IMG/VR virus record: IMGVR_UViG_3300009149_010511
Coordinates: 1 to 61,751 of that record
Reading direction: 5' to 3' (one strand)
DNA length: 61,751 nucleotides
From: a virus
Shown here piece by piece: positions 42,422 to 50,232 of this stretch (its first letter is position 1; every line of letters starts with the position of its first letter). The position numbers were made by a program, and so were the translations under genes. Below the pieces are notes generated by a model. The model made no database searches and was not told where the DNA came from. It worked only from the letters and a program-made list of their open reading frames with translations.

Positions 42422-42643
42422 TTATTTATTTATTTCTCCTTCATCCTCTTCTGGTACTTCAAAATAATCGCCTACAGGGAATACTTCTCTAAGGGACAAA
42501 ATGAAATGATCGATATCACAAAACATTCCAATTCCGATAGGAGAAAGTATAAGAGTGCAACACAGTGCAGTTGCGAAAAACAAATAAAGCGAAATCAATG
42601 TAAGTTTACACATAGCATGTGCAAATACTAAAACCTCTTTCAT
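42422..42643 (-). CDS. small membrane protein
   Basis: This 73-residue protein has hydrophobic segments (LTLISLYLFFATALCCTLIL, SPIGIGMFC) and an acidic tail (VPEEDEGEINK). GAGGAAAAAGA precedes the ATG, which overlaps the upstream stop by four bases. Function unknown. Confidence 0.5.
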   Translation of the reverse strand: MKEVLVFAHAMCKLTLISLYLFFATALCCTLILSPIGIGMFCDIDHFILSLREVFPVGDYFEVPEEDEGEINK

Positions 42644-42864
42644 TCTTTTTCCTCAACAGTTAATATTATTTTCCTAGGCACATCAGTGTACTTGAGGGTA
42701 GGGACTAAGTCGATTGGAGGAGATTTAAACCTGCAAACGAGATGGTTGTCTTCATGTCCACCTCTCCATAAGAGCCGTCCTTGAAAATCAAACTGCTCCG
42801 GTCTTTCTTTAAAAATAACACAGTCGCCATCCTCGTTCCGTGCAATGTATCCTTCGAAGTGCAT
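42640..42864 (-). CDS. unknown 74-residue protein
   Basis: ATG 42864 is preceded by AGAGGAGGTAAG, a strong ribosome binding site. The protein MHFEGYIARNEDGDCVIFKE looks strand-rich and globular. It overlaps the 3' part of the upstream frame (42705-43082) by 160 bases in another phase. The ribosome binding site supports this one as real. Confidence 0.55.
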   Translation of the reverse strand: MHFEGYIARNEDGDCVIFKERPEQFDFQGRLLWRGGHEDNHLVCRFKSPPIDLVPTLKYTDVPRKIILTVEEKE

Positions 42865-43082
42865 CTTACCTCCTCTGTTACTTCATCTACATCTTTTTGT
42901 GTAACCCTTGACTTTGTTAATAGTGTCTCAAGGATGTGCTTATCAATATCTACTCTTATTTGATCAGCCATTAGTTTCATTAGACTGCATTGTATGGAAC
43001 AACTACCCCATACAATACGTTTACATACATTGCAGACATACATGTATGATTCTTTTAGTTTCTTTTCTCGCTCATTTGTCAT
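42705..43082 (-). CDS. Cys-containing protein with long overlap into the next gene
   Basis: This protein has 125 residues. I chose ATG 43082, which overlaps the upstream TGA (ATGA). The first 70 residues (YVCNVCKRIVWGSCSIQC, then helical) look genuine. The last 50 (after VTEEVR) overlap the next gene in a different frame and look less natural. The true protein may be shorter or frameshifted. Confidence 0.4.
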   Translation of the reverse strand: MTNEREKKLKESYMYVCNVCKRIVWGSCSIQCSLMKLMADQIRVDIDKHILETLLTKSRVTQKDVDEVTEEVRCTSKDTLHGTRMATVLFLKKDRSSLIFKDGSYGEVDMKTTISFAGLNLLQST

Positions 43083-43444
43083 TCTTCCGTTGTCCACTGT
43101 AAGTTGTCTGGAATACTCATAATGGGAGGACAAGCACTATTTGTCTCTAGTAGTATTAGCTCGTCTTCTACCATTAAGAATACTTCTATCTTTGTAAGGC
43201 TTAAAACCTTATGTGTTTTCTTAACTTTAAGTGTATACATATGCTTGGTCTGCCGATTCTTAATAGTTGATGTTTGATAAGTTGCGTATGTATATGTGCT
43301 AGGCAGTTTGTAACACTTATATGCACCTAGTGCAAGTAAACATGCAACAAAAAGACACTGGAGACCTTTACTTGTACTTTCAGTCAAAAACAATACAAAA
43401 CTTACAATTAAAGCAAGGCTGCTTAGGCTTAACAAAATTATCAT
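43079..43444 (-). CDS. two-TM protein with soluble C-terminal domain
   Basis: This protein has 121 residues. I chose ATG 43444, after AAGGAGAACTGAT. Two hydrophobic segments (IILLSLSSLALIVSFVLFLT, LQCLFVACLLALGAYKC) precede a strand-rich domain (MYTLKVKKTHKVLSLTKIEV). Function unknown. Confidence 0.5.
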   Translation of the reverse strand: MIILLSLSSLALIVSFVLFLTESTSKGLQCLFVACLLALGAYKCYKLPSTYTYATYQTSTIKNRQTKHMYTLKVKKTHKVLSLTKIEVFLMVEDELILLETNSACPPIMSIPDNLQWTTEE

Positions 43445-43445
43445 A

Positions 43446-43820
43446 TCAGTTCTCCTTGTCCTCAATTAAGCATAATCCGAATTCATCGTATAATTCGAAT
43501 GGAGATATATAATAATAATTAACTCTATAATCGGCATAATCGACAGTTTTAGTTTGATAATAAATTTTAACACTTGCTTCATCGTTAGAATGTAATTCGA
43601 TATAATAACAATTCTTACTATTAAGCCTCCAAGCGTGTTCAGCTAATACTGTTATGTTATCTCCTACTAAATGATCGCCTTCAAATTCAATGTAGGGCCC
43701 TCTTTGCCCTATAACAACTTGTACATAGCCTGTAGCGACTAAAGTGTTATCAGCAGTATAGAAATCTCTATCATTGCCTTCTAAAGGAATGTGTAAACGT
43801 TTTTCATAAGAATTATGCAA
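43446..43820 (-). CDS. strand-rich protein of unknown function
   Basis: This protein has 124 residues and appears to start with TTG at 43820; GAGG lies 11 bases upstream and no in-frame ATG fits. It is strand-rich (TLVATGYVQVVIGQRGPYIE, YYIELHSNDEASVKIYYQT). No motif is recognised. Confidence 0.5.
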   Translation of the reverse strand: MHNSYEKRLHIPLEGNDRDFYTADNTLVATGYVQVVIGQRGPYIEFEGDHLVGDNITVLAEHAWRLNSKNCYYIELHSNDEASVKIYYQTKTVDYADYRVNYYYISPFELYDEFGLCLIEDKEN

Positions 43821-43839
43821 CTTCCTTAAAACCTCTTAT

Positions 43840-44178
43840 TCACATTTCTTCATCATCTTCATAAAAGTCATCATCGTCATCAATAAACTCTTCATCATCG
43901 ATATCATATGCACCAGGTTCTGCTTCTTTGCCGTCAAATTCTGAAGCTTGTTCATACATCATCATTAGCAAGTTCATGCAGTCAATAATTTCCTCTTGCA
44001 CACGTTCAGTACTCTCGGAAAAGCAAATTGCTGCTTCTAAATTTTCTTGTGTATCTTTAAAACGTTTATGAAGGTCAGCAAAGGACATATCATCCCACCC
44101 ACCTTTATAATCGTTTAACTCAAGCTTTACTTCCATGACGTCTGCTATAGCTGTTATTGACTGCTTTATTTTTCCCAT
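43840..44178 (-). CDS. MazG-like nucleotide pyrophosphohydrolase-fold protein
   Basis: This protein has 112 residues. KGGWDDMSFADLHKRFKDTQ and ENLEAA, then EEIIDCMNLLMMMYEQ, follow the pattern of phage MazG-like proteins (K-G-G-W, E-x-x-E, E-x-x-D-x-x-N). The first E-x-x-E is partly degenerate. The C terminus is a run of Asp and Glu. MazG enzymes hydrolyse NTPs to NMPs; in phages they may adjust dNTP or ppGpp pools. AGGAGGAAGTA precedes the ATG. The call is moderate. Confidence 0.5.
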   Translation of the reverse strand: MGKIKQSITAIADVMEVKLELNDYKGGWDDMSFADLHKRFKDTQENLEAAICFSESTERVQEEIIDCMNLLMMMYEQASEFDGKEAEPGAYDIDDEEFIDDDDDFYEDDEEM

Positions 44179-44864
44179 TACTTCCTCCTGAGCTTTTTAA
44201 ACAATTTAGGTATTTCAACGTTTTCAACATGCTTTGTCAATAGATTAATAACAAGTTTTTTCATACACTTCGGACATTGATCTATTCTGTCATGAACATC
44301 ATCCATATCTCCTGCACCTGTAGCAACTCTATCTACAGGTACTGATATTGTTTGTACTCCTTCTCGTGCATCACATGAATCACAGCATAAAATTTTTAGT
44401 TCCATGGGTACCTTCTCCTCATCGTCAAAATTTAAAACTCTGGTAACTCTTTTTACAGGGATTGCTATGCTTTTTACAGGGACAACTCTGCTTTTCCTTT
44501 TCTGTGGAGCAGCTTCGGGTATCTTAGGATCATAACAATAAACACTATGCTTTGTTAAAGTAAAACAAATAAGGATTCCTCTGGTTATCAATTTTATAGT
44601 AACGTCCGTCTCAACCTCACTTACAAATTGAAGTTTTATTGTTTCAATGTTCTTCGCTAGTGTAACTAATGAGCAGTTAAATTTCGCTTGTTTATTTAGC
44701 TGCTTCATAAAACCTTTTGTGGGGTAAAGATGAACAGTATCATCAGCATACCGCTTAATAGTGAATACATTTGTTGAACTTAGTTTTGGTTCTACACTTG
44801 TAACATCATAGTGAAAACCTTCAAATTCTAGCCTTCCCCAATCCGTCCCAAACTTTTCAAGCAT
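44178..44864 (-). CDS. zinc-finger protein of unknown function
   Basis: This protein has 228 residues. The C-terminal part has CCDSCDAREG and QCPKCMKKL, two C-x2-C pairs about 46 residues apart, probably a zinc site. The middle has tandem VPVKSIAIPVKRV and SVPVDRVA motifs. GAGGAGGTTAA precedes the ATG; the TAA shares a base with the next ATG. No family is recognised. Confidence 0.5.
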   Translation of the reverse strand: MLEKFGTDWGRLEFEGFHYDVTSVEPKLSSTNVFTIKRYADDTVHLYPTKGFMKQLNKQAKFNCSLVTLAKNIETIKLQFVSEVETDVTIKLITRGILICFTLTKHSVYCYDPKIPEAAPQKRKSRVVPVKSIAIPVKRVTRVLNFDDEEKVPMELKILCCDSCDAREGVQTISVPVDRVATGAGDMDDVHDRIDQCPKCMKKLVINLLTKHVENVEIPKLFKKLRRK

Positions 44865-44874
44865 TTAACCTCCT

Positions 44875-45126
44875 CTAATGATCCTCAATAGTGATTATCT
44901 TGCTTGCGCCTAGTGGAGTCCTTACTTCAGTAGTATCGCCTTCTCCCGGAATAAGGACAGACTGCACAGGCATGTCACCTTCATAGTGATGTTCAATCTT
45001 TATTGCTGGCTTCTTAGGATCTTTTTTCGCAAATGTAGGTAAACCGAGCTGCACCCAGATACCTACAACTGTTGCTATAATACCTAAAAGCAAAGCTACC
45101 CTCTTCATTCGTAATTTTCTTTTCAT
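44875..45126 (-). CDS. small anchored or secreted protein
   Basis: This protein has 83 residues. KRKLRMKRVALLLGIIATVV is an N-terminal anchor or signal, with GLPTFA as a possible cleavage site. The rest is strand-rich and exported (KIEHHYEGDMPVQSVLIPG). GAGG lies nine bases before the ATG. Confidence 0.5.
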   Translation of the reverse strand: MKRKLRMKRVALLLGIIATVVGIWVQLGLPTFAKKDPKKPAIKIEHHYEGDMPVQSVLIPGEGDTTEVRTPLGASKIITIEDH

Positions 45127-45130
45127 AAAG

Positions 45131-45316
45131 TTAAACCTCGAAAACTACTAGTGTGGTGTATGTAGTTGTTATCTTACAATTGGAGTCTACTACAGAACTA
45201 ATTTTTAGTTTGATATCATCAGTTGCATTAGGATCAGCTAACTGTTGAATAAACTCATTTGTCCTGGTAATAACATCGTTAGGGTCTGAACTTGTGAAAA
45301 TTCCTATCTGTTGCAT
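45131..45316 (-). CDS. small protein resembling the Cse60 family
   Basis: This protein has 61 residues: IGIFTSSDPNDVITRTNEFI then KISSVVDSNCKITTTYTTLV. The V/I-F early, an N-E/F-I helix and a late strand pair loosely match Cse60-type small proteins. That similarity is from memory and weak. AAGGAGGCAACGAA precedes the ATG. Confidence 0.4.
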   Translation of the reverse strand: MQQIGIFTSSDPNDVITRTNEFIQQLADPNATDDIKLKISSVVDSNCKITTTYTTLVVFEV

Positions 45317-45364
45317 TTCGTTGCCTCCTTAGTGTTTACATTGCTTTTTTTATCTGGCATAAGG

Positions 45365-46042
45365 CTATCGTTCATCCATTACCTCAATTATAAGATCACG
45401 TATTCTTCGTGTTGTATTAAATTCAGGCTTAAATAATAAAGTACTTAGGTAGCCAGGAGAGTTTATATGCAGGGCTTCAAGTCCTTTCTTTACTGTACGA
45501 ATAACATACTCTGATATATGCGTATATCTGAACCGATCAGGAGAATGTAGCGTAAATACATTCTCATAGCTGGTAGCACTTTTGTATACAACCTCATCTA
45601 TTGTATTAAAAATATGAAGTGCATTCATCCCTATAGCTTTCAACAATTCCTTATTCGAACTATTGGTAGACCAGACTGTATAAAGACCTGTCAGTATAAT
45701 CATAGGTTGATTATGTGTACACCATGCAGTATCACTCCAAGCAGTATTATGAAAATACTGAAAATTCTTTACGAAGCTGCGGGCAGCGTCGTGGGAGCAA
45801 AAAAGCTCAATTTCAAAGCTTAACCCATTTACTTGCATTTGTAATATATGTTTTGTTGACGTAGGTATGTGCATTTGACTTCCGCCTACACTATTCACAT
45901 ATTGATAATCTGTTTTTATTTCAAGGTTATAATCAAATATAGGTGAGTTGTCGTAGCCTAGATTAATAGTAATATTGTCGGGGATTAAAGGCTCCCCGAC
46001 AATATTATAAGTACAAGAATCAGTTGTAGGCTCGTAGGACAT
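45365..46042 (-). CDS. unknown 225-residue protein
   Basis: The protein starts MSYEPTTDSCTYNIVGEPLI and is strand-rich at first, then helical (LLKAIGMNALHIFNTIDEVV). No motif is recognised. There is no strong ribosome binding site; the start overlaps the thioredoxin gene by 23 bases. Codons 13-24 form a long perfect RNA hairpin, described separately. Confidence 0.5.
   Translation of the reverse strand: MSYEPTTDSCTYNIVGEPLIPDNITINLGYDNSPIFDYNLEIKTDYQYVNSVGGSQMHIPTSTKHILQMQVNGLSFEIELFCSHDAARSFVKNFQYFHNTAWSDTAWCTHNQPMIILTGLYTVWSTNSSNKELLKAIGMNALHIFNTIDEVVYKSATSYENVFTLHSPDRFRYTHISEYVIRTVKKGLEALHINSPGYLSTLLFKPEFNTTRRIRDLIIEVMDER
45971..46006 (-). promoter_or_regulatory. 13-bp perfect inverted repeat inside a coding region
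   Basis: AATATTGTCGGGG and CCCCGACAATATT pair perfectly over 13 bp with a 10-base loop, within the 5' part of the gene at 45365-46042. No T-run follows. In the mRNA this would be a very stable hairpin near the start codon, able to affect translation or transcript ends. Confidence 0.75.
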
Positions 46043-46361
46043 CGTCTATTGCCTGCTCATTTACTTGACCATCTATGAAAGTATGTTTTAATTCACCTTG
46101 AACATAAACAAAAGCTGCTGGCAGAGACTTAATACCCATCTGAGCAATAGTATTTGGGGCATCATCAGCATTTAATTTACAGATAGTGATTTTGTCCCAG
46201 TACTTGTCGTGCAACCTAAATAGCGACGGAATAAAGATTTTACATTTAGTACACCAATCAGCATACACATCTATGAGAACAACTCCTTCACTAATCGTTT
46301 CTTGGAAATTGCTATCATCGATATCGATAATGTTTACAAACTGTTTATCGTCCTGTTCCAT
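46020..46361 (-). CDS. thioredoxin-like protein
   Basis: This protein has 113 residues. I chose ATG 46361, preceded by GAGGAGGCAGCA; an earlier ATG at 46397 lacks one. VYADWCTKCKIF holds the active site C37-T-K-C40, and SLPAAFVY carries the cis-Pro. The fold order (VLIDVYADWC, ITICKLNADD, GIKSLPAAFV) is complete. It could reduce ribonucleotide reductase or other phage enzymes. Classical CGPC is replaced by CTKC, so the redox potential may differ. Confidence 0.85.
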   Translation of the reverse strand: MEQDDKQFVNIIDIDDSNFQETISEGVVLIDVYADWCTKCKIFIPSLFRLHDKYWDKITICKLNADDAPNTIAQMGIKSLPAAFVYVQGELKHTFIDGQVNEQAIDDVLRAYN

Positions 46362-46386
46362 TGCTGCCTCCTCAAACCAAAGAGCC

Positions 46387-47016
46387 TCAAGCGTCATTAC
46401 TAATTGCGTCTTTGAGTAAAGTTGTAAGAACCTCTACGCCATTCCAATAACCAGGCTTCTTAGTTCCCATTTCCACATTGTCTACCATTAACCTTTGATA
46501 GTCTTCACAAAGTCTTGTAGCTTTCTCGATAGCTGCTGCTTTAGGCGATGGAGTAGCGGACATTGCTTCTTCTTTCAATTTAGCAATTTTTCTGTTCTTT
46601 AGCGCAATGTCTGTTTCCAAAGTCTTGATTGTTTCTTCAAGTGCTGTAACTTCAGCTTGTTTGGTTGTAGCATCTACAAAACCCGCTTCCGGTGTTTCTT
46701 TAGCATCTACAAAACCTGTAGCTGGTTTTTCAGAAAGTGTTTTTAGTTCAGCTGCTACTTTAAGCAAATCTACTTTGGCTTCGTTAAGCTGCTTGTCGAG
46801 CTCTTCGTTTCGTTTTTGAAGACTTGCAATTGTTCTGTTTTCTTTTCCCAGTTCTTTTGCTTCAGCACGTTCCTGACTTTTTATCTTATTTAGTTCACTC
46901 CTAAGATCGCAGTTTTCTTTCTCAAGGATTCCTGCTTTTGCTAGTACTTCAGGAGCCATCTTCTTTGCAACTTTCTTTGCCATTGCGTTTTTCCTATTCG
47001 TGCTTGGCCTACCCAT
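46387..47016 (-). CDS. coiled-coil protein with AGFVD motifs
   Basis: This protein has 209 residues. I chose ATG 47016, after AAAGGAGGGTTTA; the frame is open further upstream. It is basic at the front (GRPSTNRKNAMAKKVAKKM), then a long coiled coil (LEKENCDLRSELNKIKSQER). Two copies of GFVDA (PATGFVDAKETPEAGFVDAT) interrupt it. The same motif occurs in the protein at 55972. The C terminus is globular. Confidence 0.5.
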   Translation of the reverse strand: MGRPSTNRKNAMAKKVAKKMAPEVLAKAGILEKENCDLRSELNKIKSQERAEAKELGKENRTIASLQKRNEELDKQLNEAKVDLLKVAAELKTLSEKPATGFVDAKETPEAGFVDATTKQAEVTALEETIKTLETDIALKNRKIAKLKEEAMSATPSPKAAAIEKATRLCEDYQRLMVDNVEMGTKKPGYWNGVEVLTTLLKDAISNDA

Positions 47017-47188
47017 TAAACCCTCCTTTAAGGTCAAAGTATATACACCTATTGTCAGCATTAGTTTTCTTTTCCATGTGGGCACAAATCTTAGTATCTT
47101 TGTCCCACCTTGCACAAGCACCGCAACAAGCTTTATTACTGATTTGTTTTTCCGATGCTTTGCTCATCCTATTACCGTATTTACTCAT
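47009..47188 (-). CDS. small Cys-rich zinc-binding protein
   Basis: This protein has 59 residues: ATG 47188, after CGGAGGCTTAACAACAC. ACCGACARWDKDTKICAHME then NADNRCIYFD gives C-x2-C...C...C, a compact zinc-binding pattern seen in small phage proteins. It ends at 47009, overlapping the next start (47016) by eight bases, as is typical here. Confidence 0.65.
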   Translation of the reverse strand: MSKYGNRMSKASEKQISNKACCGACARWDKDTKICAHMEKKTNADNRCIYFDLKGGFNG

Positions 47189-47194
47189 GTGTTG

Positions 47195-47422
47195 TTAAGC
47201 CTCCGTATTCCTCCATATGACATGACGATTAAACATCTCTGTAACCAATTCAACTGCTGGTTCGTCTCTTTTAGCTTTAGGATCATTGTCAAGAGACATC
47301 ATTGTATTCTCAATCATCTCTTCCATAAAGTCCTGATCCTCAGCCTGCTTGATTCCTTCTTCAATCATGTCTGCCAGATTGATTCCTACTAGTGTGTCCT
47401 TTCCTGGTGTTCCGAATGGCAT
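47195..47422 (-). CDS. unknown 75-residue acidic protein
   Basis: The protein MPFGTPGKDTLVGINLADMI continues as an acidic helix (EEGIKQAEDQDFMEEMIENT). TAGGAGGAACGTAAC precedes the ATG. No family is recognised. Confidence 0.5.
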   Translation of the reverse strand: MPFGTPGKDTLVGINLADMIEEGIKQAEDQDFMEEMIENTMMSLDNDPKAKRDEPAVELVTEMFNRHVIWRNTEA

Positions 47423-47441
47423 GTTACGTTCCTCCTAGGTT

Positions 47442-48104
47442 TTATGTTAAGGCAGTATACCTTTCATATATTAACAGAACTTTCTTTGCATATTTCTCAG
47501 CTTTTTTGCATAATCCAAAATATCTCATGAGTGCTCTTCTATATAGTTCGACATCGTTTACCAATCCATCTCCAGCAGCACTATACTGTTCTTCTTGCTT
47601 CTTATATTTATTAAAAATGTAAAGACCGCATTTTATATTATTACCGATATCATACAGATATTCTCTGCTAGAAATAGATAATTCTTTTTGCCACACAGGA
47701 AAGTTAATTTGCATTAAACCATGACAGTCAGCATGTGATTCTAAATACTGATTAAAACCAGACTCCTGTTCTATAATAGCATATATTAATGCAGGAGGTA
47801 GCCCATATTCTTTAGCATAAGATAACACATACTTACTTATCTTAGCCATGTATTCTTCTGTTAAGTCAAACTTAGTCATTGCATAAGCTGCCCGTTTAGT
47901 TAGTTGTACTTCTTGCGTAGTAATTGTTATTTCTTCTGAATCTTCTAATCCTGGGTAAGTGTGTATAATTTCTTTTACTACTACTAATGTTTGAGGTTTA
48001 CTTTCTTGCGGTGAATTACCAAATAAAGTTCCAAACATAAACATACAGAATAATATAATAATTACCCCTATAGTATCTCGATGCTTACTAAACCAGTTTT
48101 CCAT
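47442..48104 (-). CDS. membrane-anchored lytic transglycosylase (SLT domain)
   Basis: This protein has 220 residues. An N-terminal TM helix at about 12-29 (IGVIIILFCMFMFGTLFG) anchors it. The SLT domain starts near 88: PPALIYAIIEQESGFNQ holds the catalytic Glu (E114), then HADCHGLMQINFP and NNIKCGLYIFNKY. These are the motifs of Slt-type enzymes that cleave peptidoglycan glycan strands. It could be the lysis enzyme or act in entry. No other endolysin is seen in the window. AAAGGAGAATTAGA precedes the ATG. Confidence 0.85.
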   Translation of the reverse strand: MENWFSKHRDTIGVIIILFCMFMFGTLFGNSPQESKPQTLVVVKEIIHTYPGLEDSEEITITTQEVQLTKRAAYAMTKFDLTEEYMAKISKYVLSYAKEYGLPPALIYAIIEQESGFNQYLESHADCHGLMQINFPVWQKELSISSREYLYDIGNNIKCGLYIFNKYKKQEEQYSAAGDGLVNDVELYRRALMRYFGLCKKAEKYAKKVLLIYERYTALT

Positions 48105-48116
48105 TCTAATTCTCCT

Positions 48117-48605
48117 TTAGTCAAATCTTAAGCGTCTGGTGGTGATTTTTTTCATGGGAGGTTTAAGAGGGTCTACAAAGTGTACCTTGTTGAAGCCCTT
48201 AACACTTGCTGTATAAGTAGCACGATCTGTTACTAACCTTTTATTTCTTCTAACATCTTCTATAAAGTAAGGATCAACTATTTCTCCATTTAGAAATAAA
48301 AATGTTATAAAATTAGCTGCTGTGATAGTTAAAGTGTTTCTTCCATTATCTGAGAATAGAGCTTCTACGTTTAAAGTAGATAGAAAAGGTTCTATATCCG
48401 TACAAGGACATGCAAAGAACTCATCTCTGTTTTCCAGAATATATTTTTGAAGCTGACAATTAAATGTTTGTGCTGCCTTAAATTGAAGCTCTAATGTCAT
48501 TAATTCATATAGATATATCTCTAGCGCTGCATAGCAGCTATCTAAGCATTTTTTTACAGCATCCATCTTGTATGTGTATACTTTAGGAAAACCACTATTA
48601 GCCAT
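48117..48605 (-). CDS. unknown 162-residue protein
   Basis: I chose ATG 48605, five bases after TAGGAG; the frame is open further up. The protein MANSGFPKVYTYKMDAVKKC is followed by helices (LYELMTLELQFKAAQTFNCQ). It has a basic C terminus (KKITTRRLRFD). No motif is recognised. It overlaps the upstream gene by eight bases. Confidence 0.5.
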   Translation of the reverse strand: MANSGFPKVYTYKMDAVKKCLDSCYAALEIYLYELMTLELQFKAAQTFNCQLQKYILENRDEFFACPCTDIEPFLSTLNVEALFSDNGRNTLTITAANFITFLFLNGEIVDPYFIEDVRRNKRLVTDRATYTASVKGFNKVHFVDPLKPPMKKITTRRLRFD

Positions 48606-49098
48606 CATTGCTCCTATTAGTATAAATAATTTCGTACATTTTATCAAAACATTCTCTGTAAGGATTGCTCATCTGCTGCATCTTCAAAAAGTGTAATATT
48701 CCTGTATCCTTAACTTGCTGCATTGCATGTTCATACACATAGCCACATCTTGAACTTATGGTCAGAATAGAGGGTCCTGTTACAAAAGTTGTATGCAAAA
48801 ACTTTGCTAAAGTGTCATGTGGTATTGTTTCCATAACATTAATAATTTCTTTGTACCATTGCGCTGCACCACACACTGTTACTGAAAAATTATCATCTAG
48901 TAGCCATCTAAAGTCAGTGCCACCTTGTGTACGATAGTAAGTTTGTCGAATAGAGTAATCCTCATCTTCAGCAGCATCAGGGTCTGTCCAAAGTTTATCA
49001 GAATAATAATATCTTCTGATTAAAGATGAGGAGGCTTGTTTAGCCTCCTCATCCCAATTCCTAGATCTATGATAAGCCAGGAGTTCTTCTATCGACAT
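48598..49098 (-). CDS. short IR-x-x-YY repeat protein
   Basis: This protein has 166 residues. Residues about 25-62 (LIRRYYYSDKLWTDPDAAED, then YSIRQTYYRTQ) carry two copies of the 22-23-residue repeat of its upstream neighbour. The remaining 100 residues (FRWLLDDNFSVTVCGAAQWY) form a different helical domain. The ATG overlaps the upstream TAA by one base, and there is no strong ribosome binding site. Confidence 0.55.
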   Translation of the reverse strand: MSIEELLAYHRSRNWDEEAKQASSSLIRRYYYSDKLWTDPDAAEDEDYSIRQTYYRTQGGTDFRWLLDDNFSVTVCGAAQWYKEIINVMETIPHDTLAKFLHTTFVTGPSILTISSRCGYVYEHAMQQVKDTGILHFLKMQQMSNPYRECFDKMYEIIYTNRSNDG

Positions 49099-49964
49099 TA
49101 TTTGCTAACAGAGGCTTCTTTACCTACAGGCTTTCCAGCCATAATCTCAGTAATCATTTCTCTTAAGTTATCCTTCAAACCTTTTCTGAGAAGGAGTTGA
49201 GAAAGAATAGCACCATCTGTCTTCTCGAAAATCTGTTTGAGTTTTTCTGGTGGCAGGAATGTCTCAGGAGAATCATCTGTCATCATGAATGTATAAAGAC
49301 ATTCGTAAAAATCTTCGGTTGGTTCAAATTCGTTTGAGAATAAGAGGGCAAATCTTTTTACGTATGCTTCTTCATCTGTACACCATCCTTGATCTTCATA
49401 CTTACCTGTCATGAAATAATGATTCCTTACGACAGGATCTTTATCAGTTTTACCATCTTTGTCTTCTGGATGCATTTTATAGTAGTATGCTCTGATTCCC
49501 CAGTCTTCGTCAACCTTAGCATCTACATCGTCGATGTTATGCAGATAGTAGATTTCTCTAATGTCTGAATTTTCATCTGTCTTCGCAGCAGCATCTTTCC
49601 ACTGATTGAACTCATAATACTTAAGACGAATAGTTGCTTCTTTATCAGTCTTAGCCCGCTCGTCTTTCCACTGATTAACACTGTAGTATAAAGTTCTGAT
49701 ATGACTGTCATCATCATTAGCAGCGTCTGGGTCATTCCATTTTACTTTTTCATAATACCACTGCCTGATTTCTTGCTTTTCATCATCTTTAGCACCTGCG
49801 TAATGTTCTGGATCGGCACTGTAGTAACCCATTCTGATCAACCAGTACTCATCTTTCTTTGCTTTGCTGTCTGTGAAATTGCTTGCGGAGTGCCAGCAAT
49901 AACGAAGTGCGCTGTTCTCTGATTTCCCCCATTCTTTCTTCGGTTCAATCTTAATTGTACTCAT
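49098..49964 (-). CDS. tandem IR-x-x-YY repeat (alpha-solenoid-like) protein
   Basis: This protein has 288 residues. Residues about 20-200 consist of eight units of 22-23 residues: [IV]-R-x-x-Y-[YF]-x6-W-x-D-x-x-A-K-x-D-E/K, for example IRTLYYSVNQWKDERAKTDK. The pattern recalls LRV/HEAT-like repeats (D-x-x-x-V-R-x-x-x-A), with Tyr in place of Ala. The last 85 residues are a helical domain without repeats. TAGGAGGGTTACGTAA precedes the ATG. A protein-binding scaffold is likely; the partner is unknown. Confidence 0.65.
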   Translation of the reverse strand: MSTIKIEPKKEWGKSENSALRYCWHSASNFTDSKAKKDEYWLIRMGYYSADPEHYAGAKDDEKQEIRQWYYEKVKWNDPDAANDDDSHIRTLYYSVNQWKDERAKTDKEATIRLKYYEFNQWKDAAAKTDENSDIREIYYLHNIDDVDAKVDEDWGIRAYYYKMHPEDKDGKTDKDPVVRNHYFMTGKYEDQGWCTDEEAYVKRFALLFSNEFEPTEDFYECLYTFMMTDDSPETFLPPEKLKQIFEKTDGAILSQLLLRKGLKDNLREMITEIMAGKPVGKEASVSK

Positions 49965-49998
49965 TTACGTAACCCTCCTAAAGAGTATATTTAAAGTG

Positions 49999-50142
49999 TT
50001 AGTCACTTTCTTTTTCAACTTTGTCTCCGCAATTTTCTAAATCTTCACAACAATAATCATCCGATTCTGCAAGCTCCTCAAGTTCAACTGCAATTGCTAG
50101 CCCTGTAACTATCCCTGCTAAGAAAAACAATACCGATTTCAT
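49999..50142 (-). CDS. 47-residue secreted or anchored acidic peptide
   Basis: ATG 50142 follows CGGAGGATCAG. MKSVLFFLAGIVTGLAIAVE is a signal or anchor; the rest is acidic with three cysteines (DDYCCEDLENCGDKVEKESD). The three cysteines suggest disulfide or metal binding in the periplasm. No family is recognised. Confidence 0.6.
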   Translation of the reverse strand: MKSVLFFLAGIVTGLAIAVELEELAESDDYCCEDLENCGDKVEKESD

Positions 50143-50180
50143 CTGATCCTCCGTTATTCATTGTATGCTTCCATACGTTT

Positions 50181-50225
50181 TAATACTCTGCTTTTCCTTC
50201 TTATGTGTTGTAATACTCTACTTTT
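50181..50225 (-). repeat. two 15-bp direct repeats in a noncoding gap
   Basis: TAATACTCTGCTTTT (50181-50195) and TAATACTCTACTTTT (50211-50225) differ at one base and start 30 bases apart, in the 90-base gap between 50142 and 50233. On the transcribed strand each reads AAAAG(T/C)AGAGTATTA. Three-turn spacing suggests a repeated protein-binding site or tandem promoter element. Confidence 0.5.
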
Positions 50226-50232
50226 TTATTTT

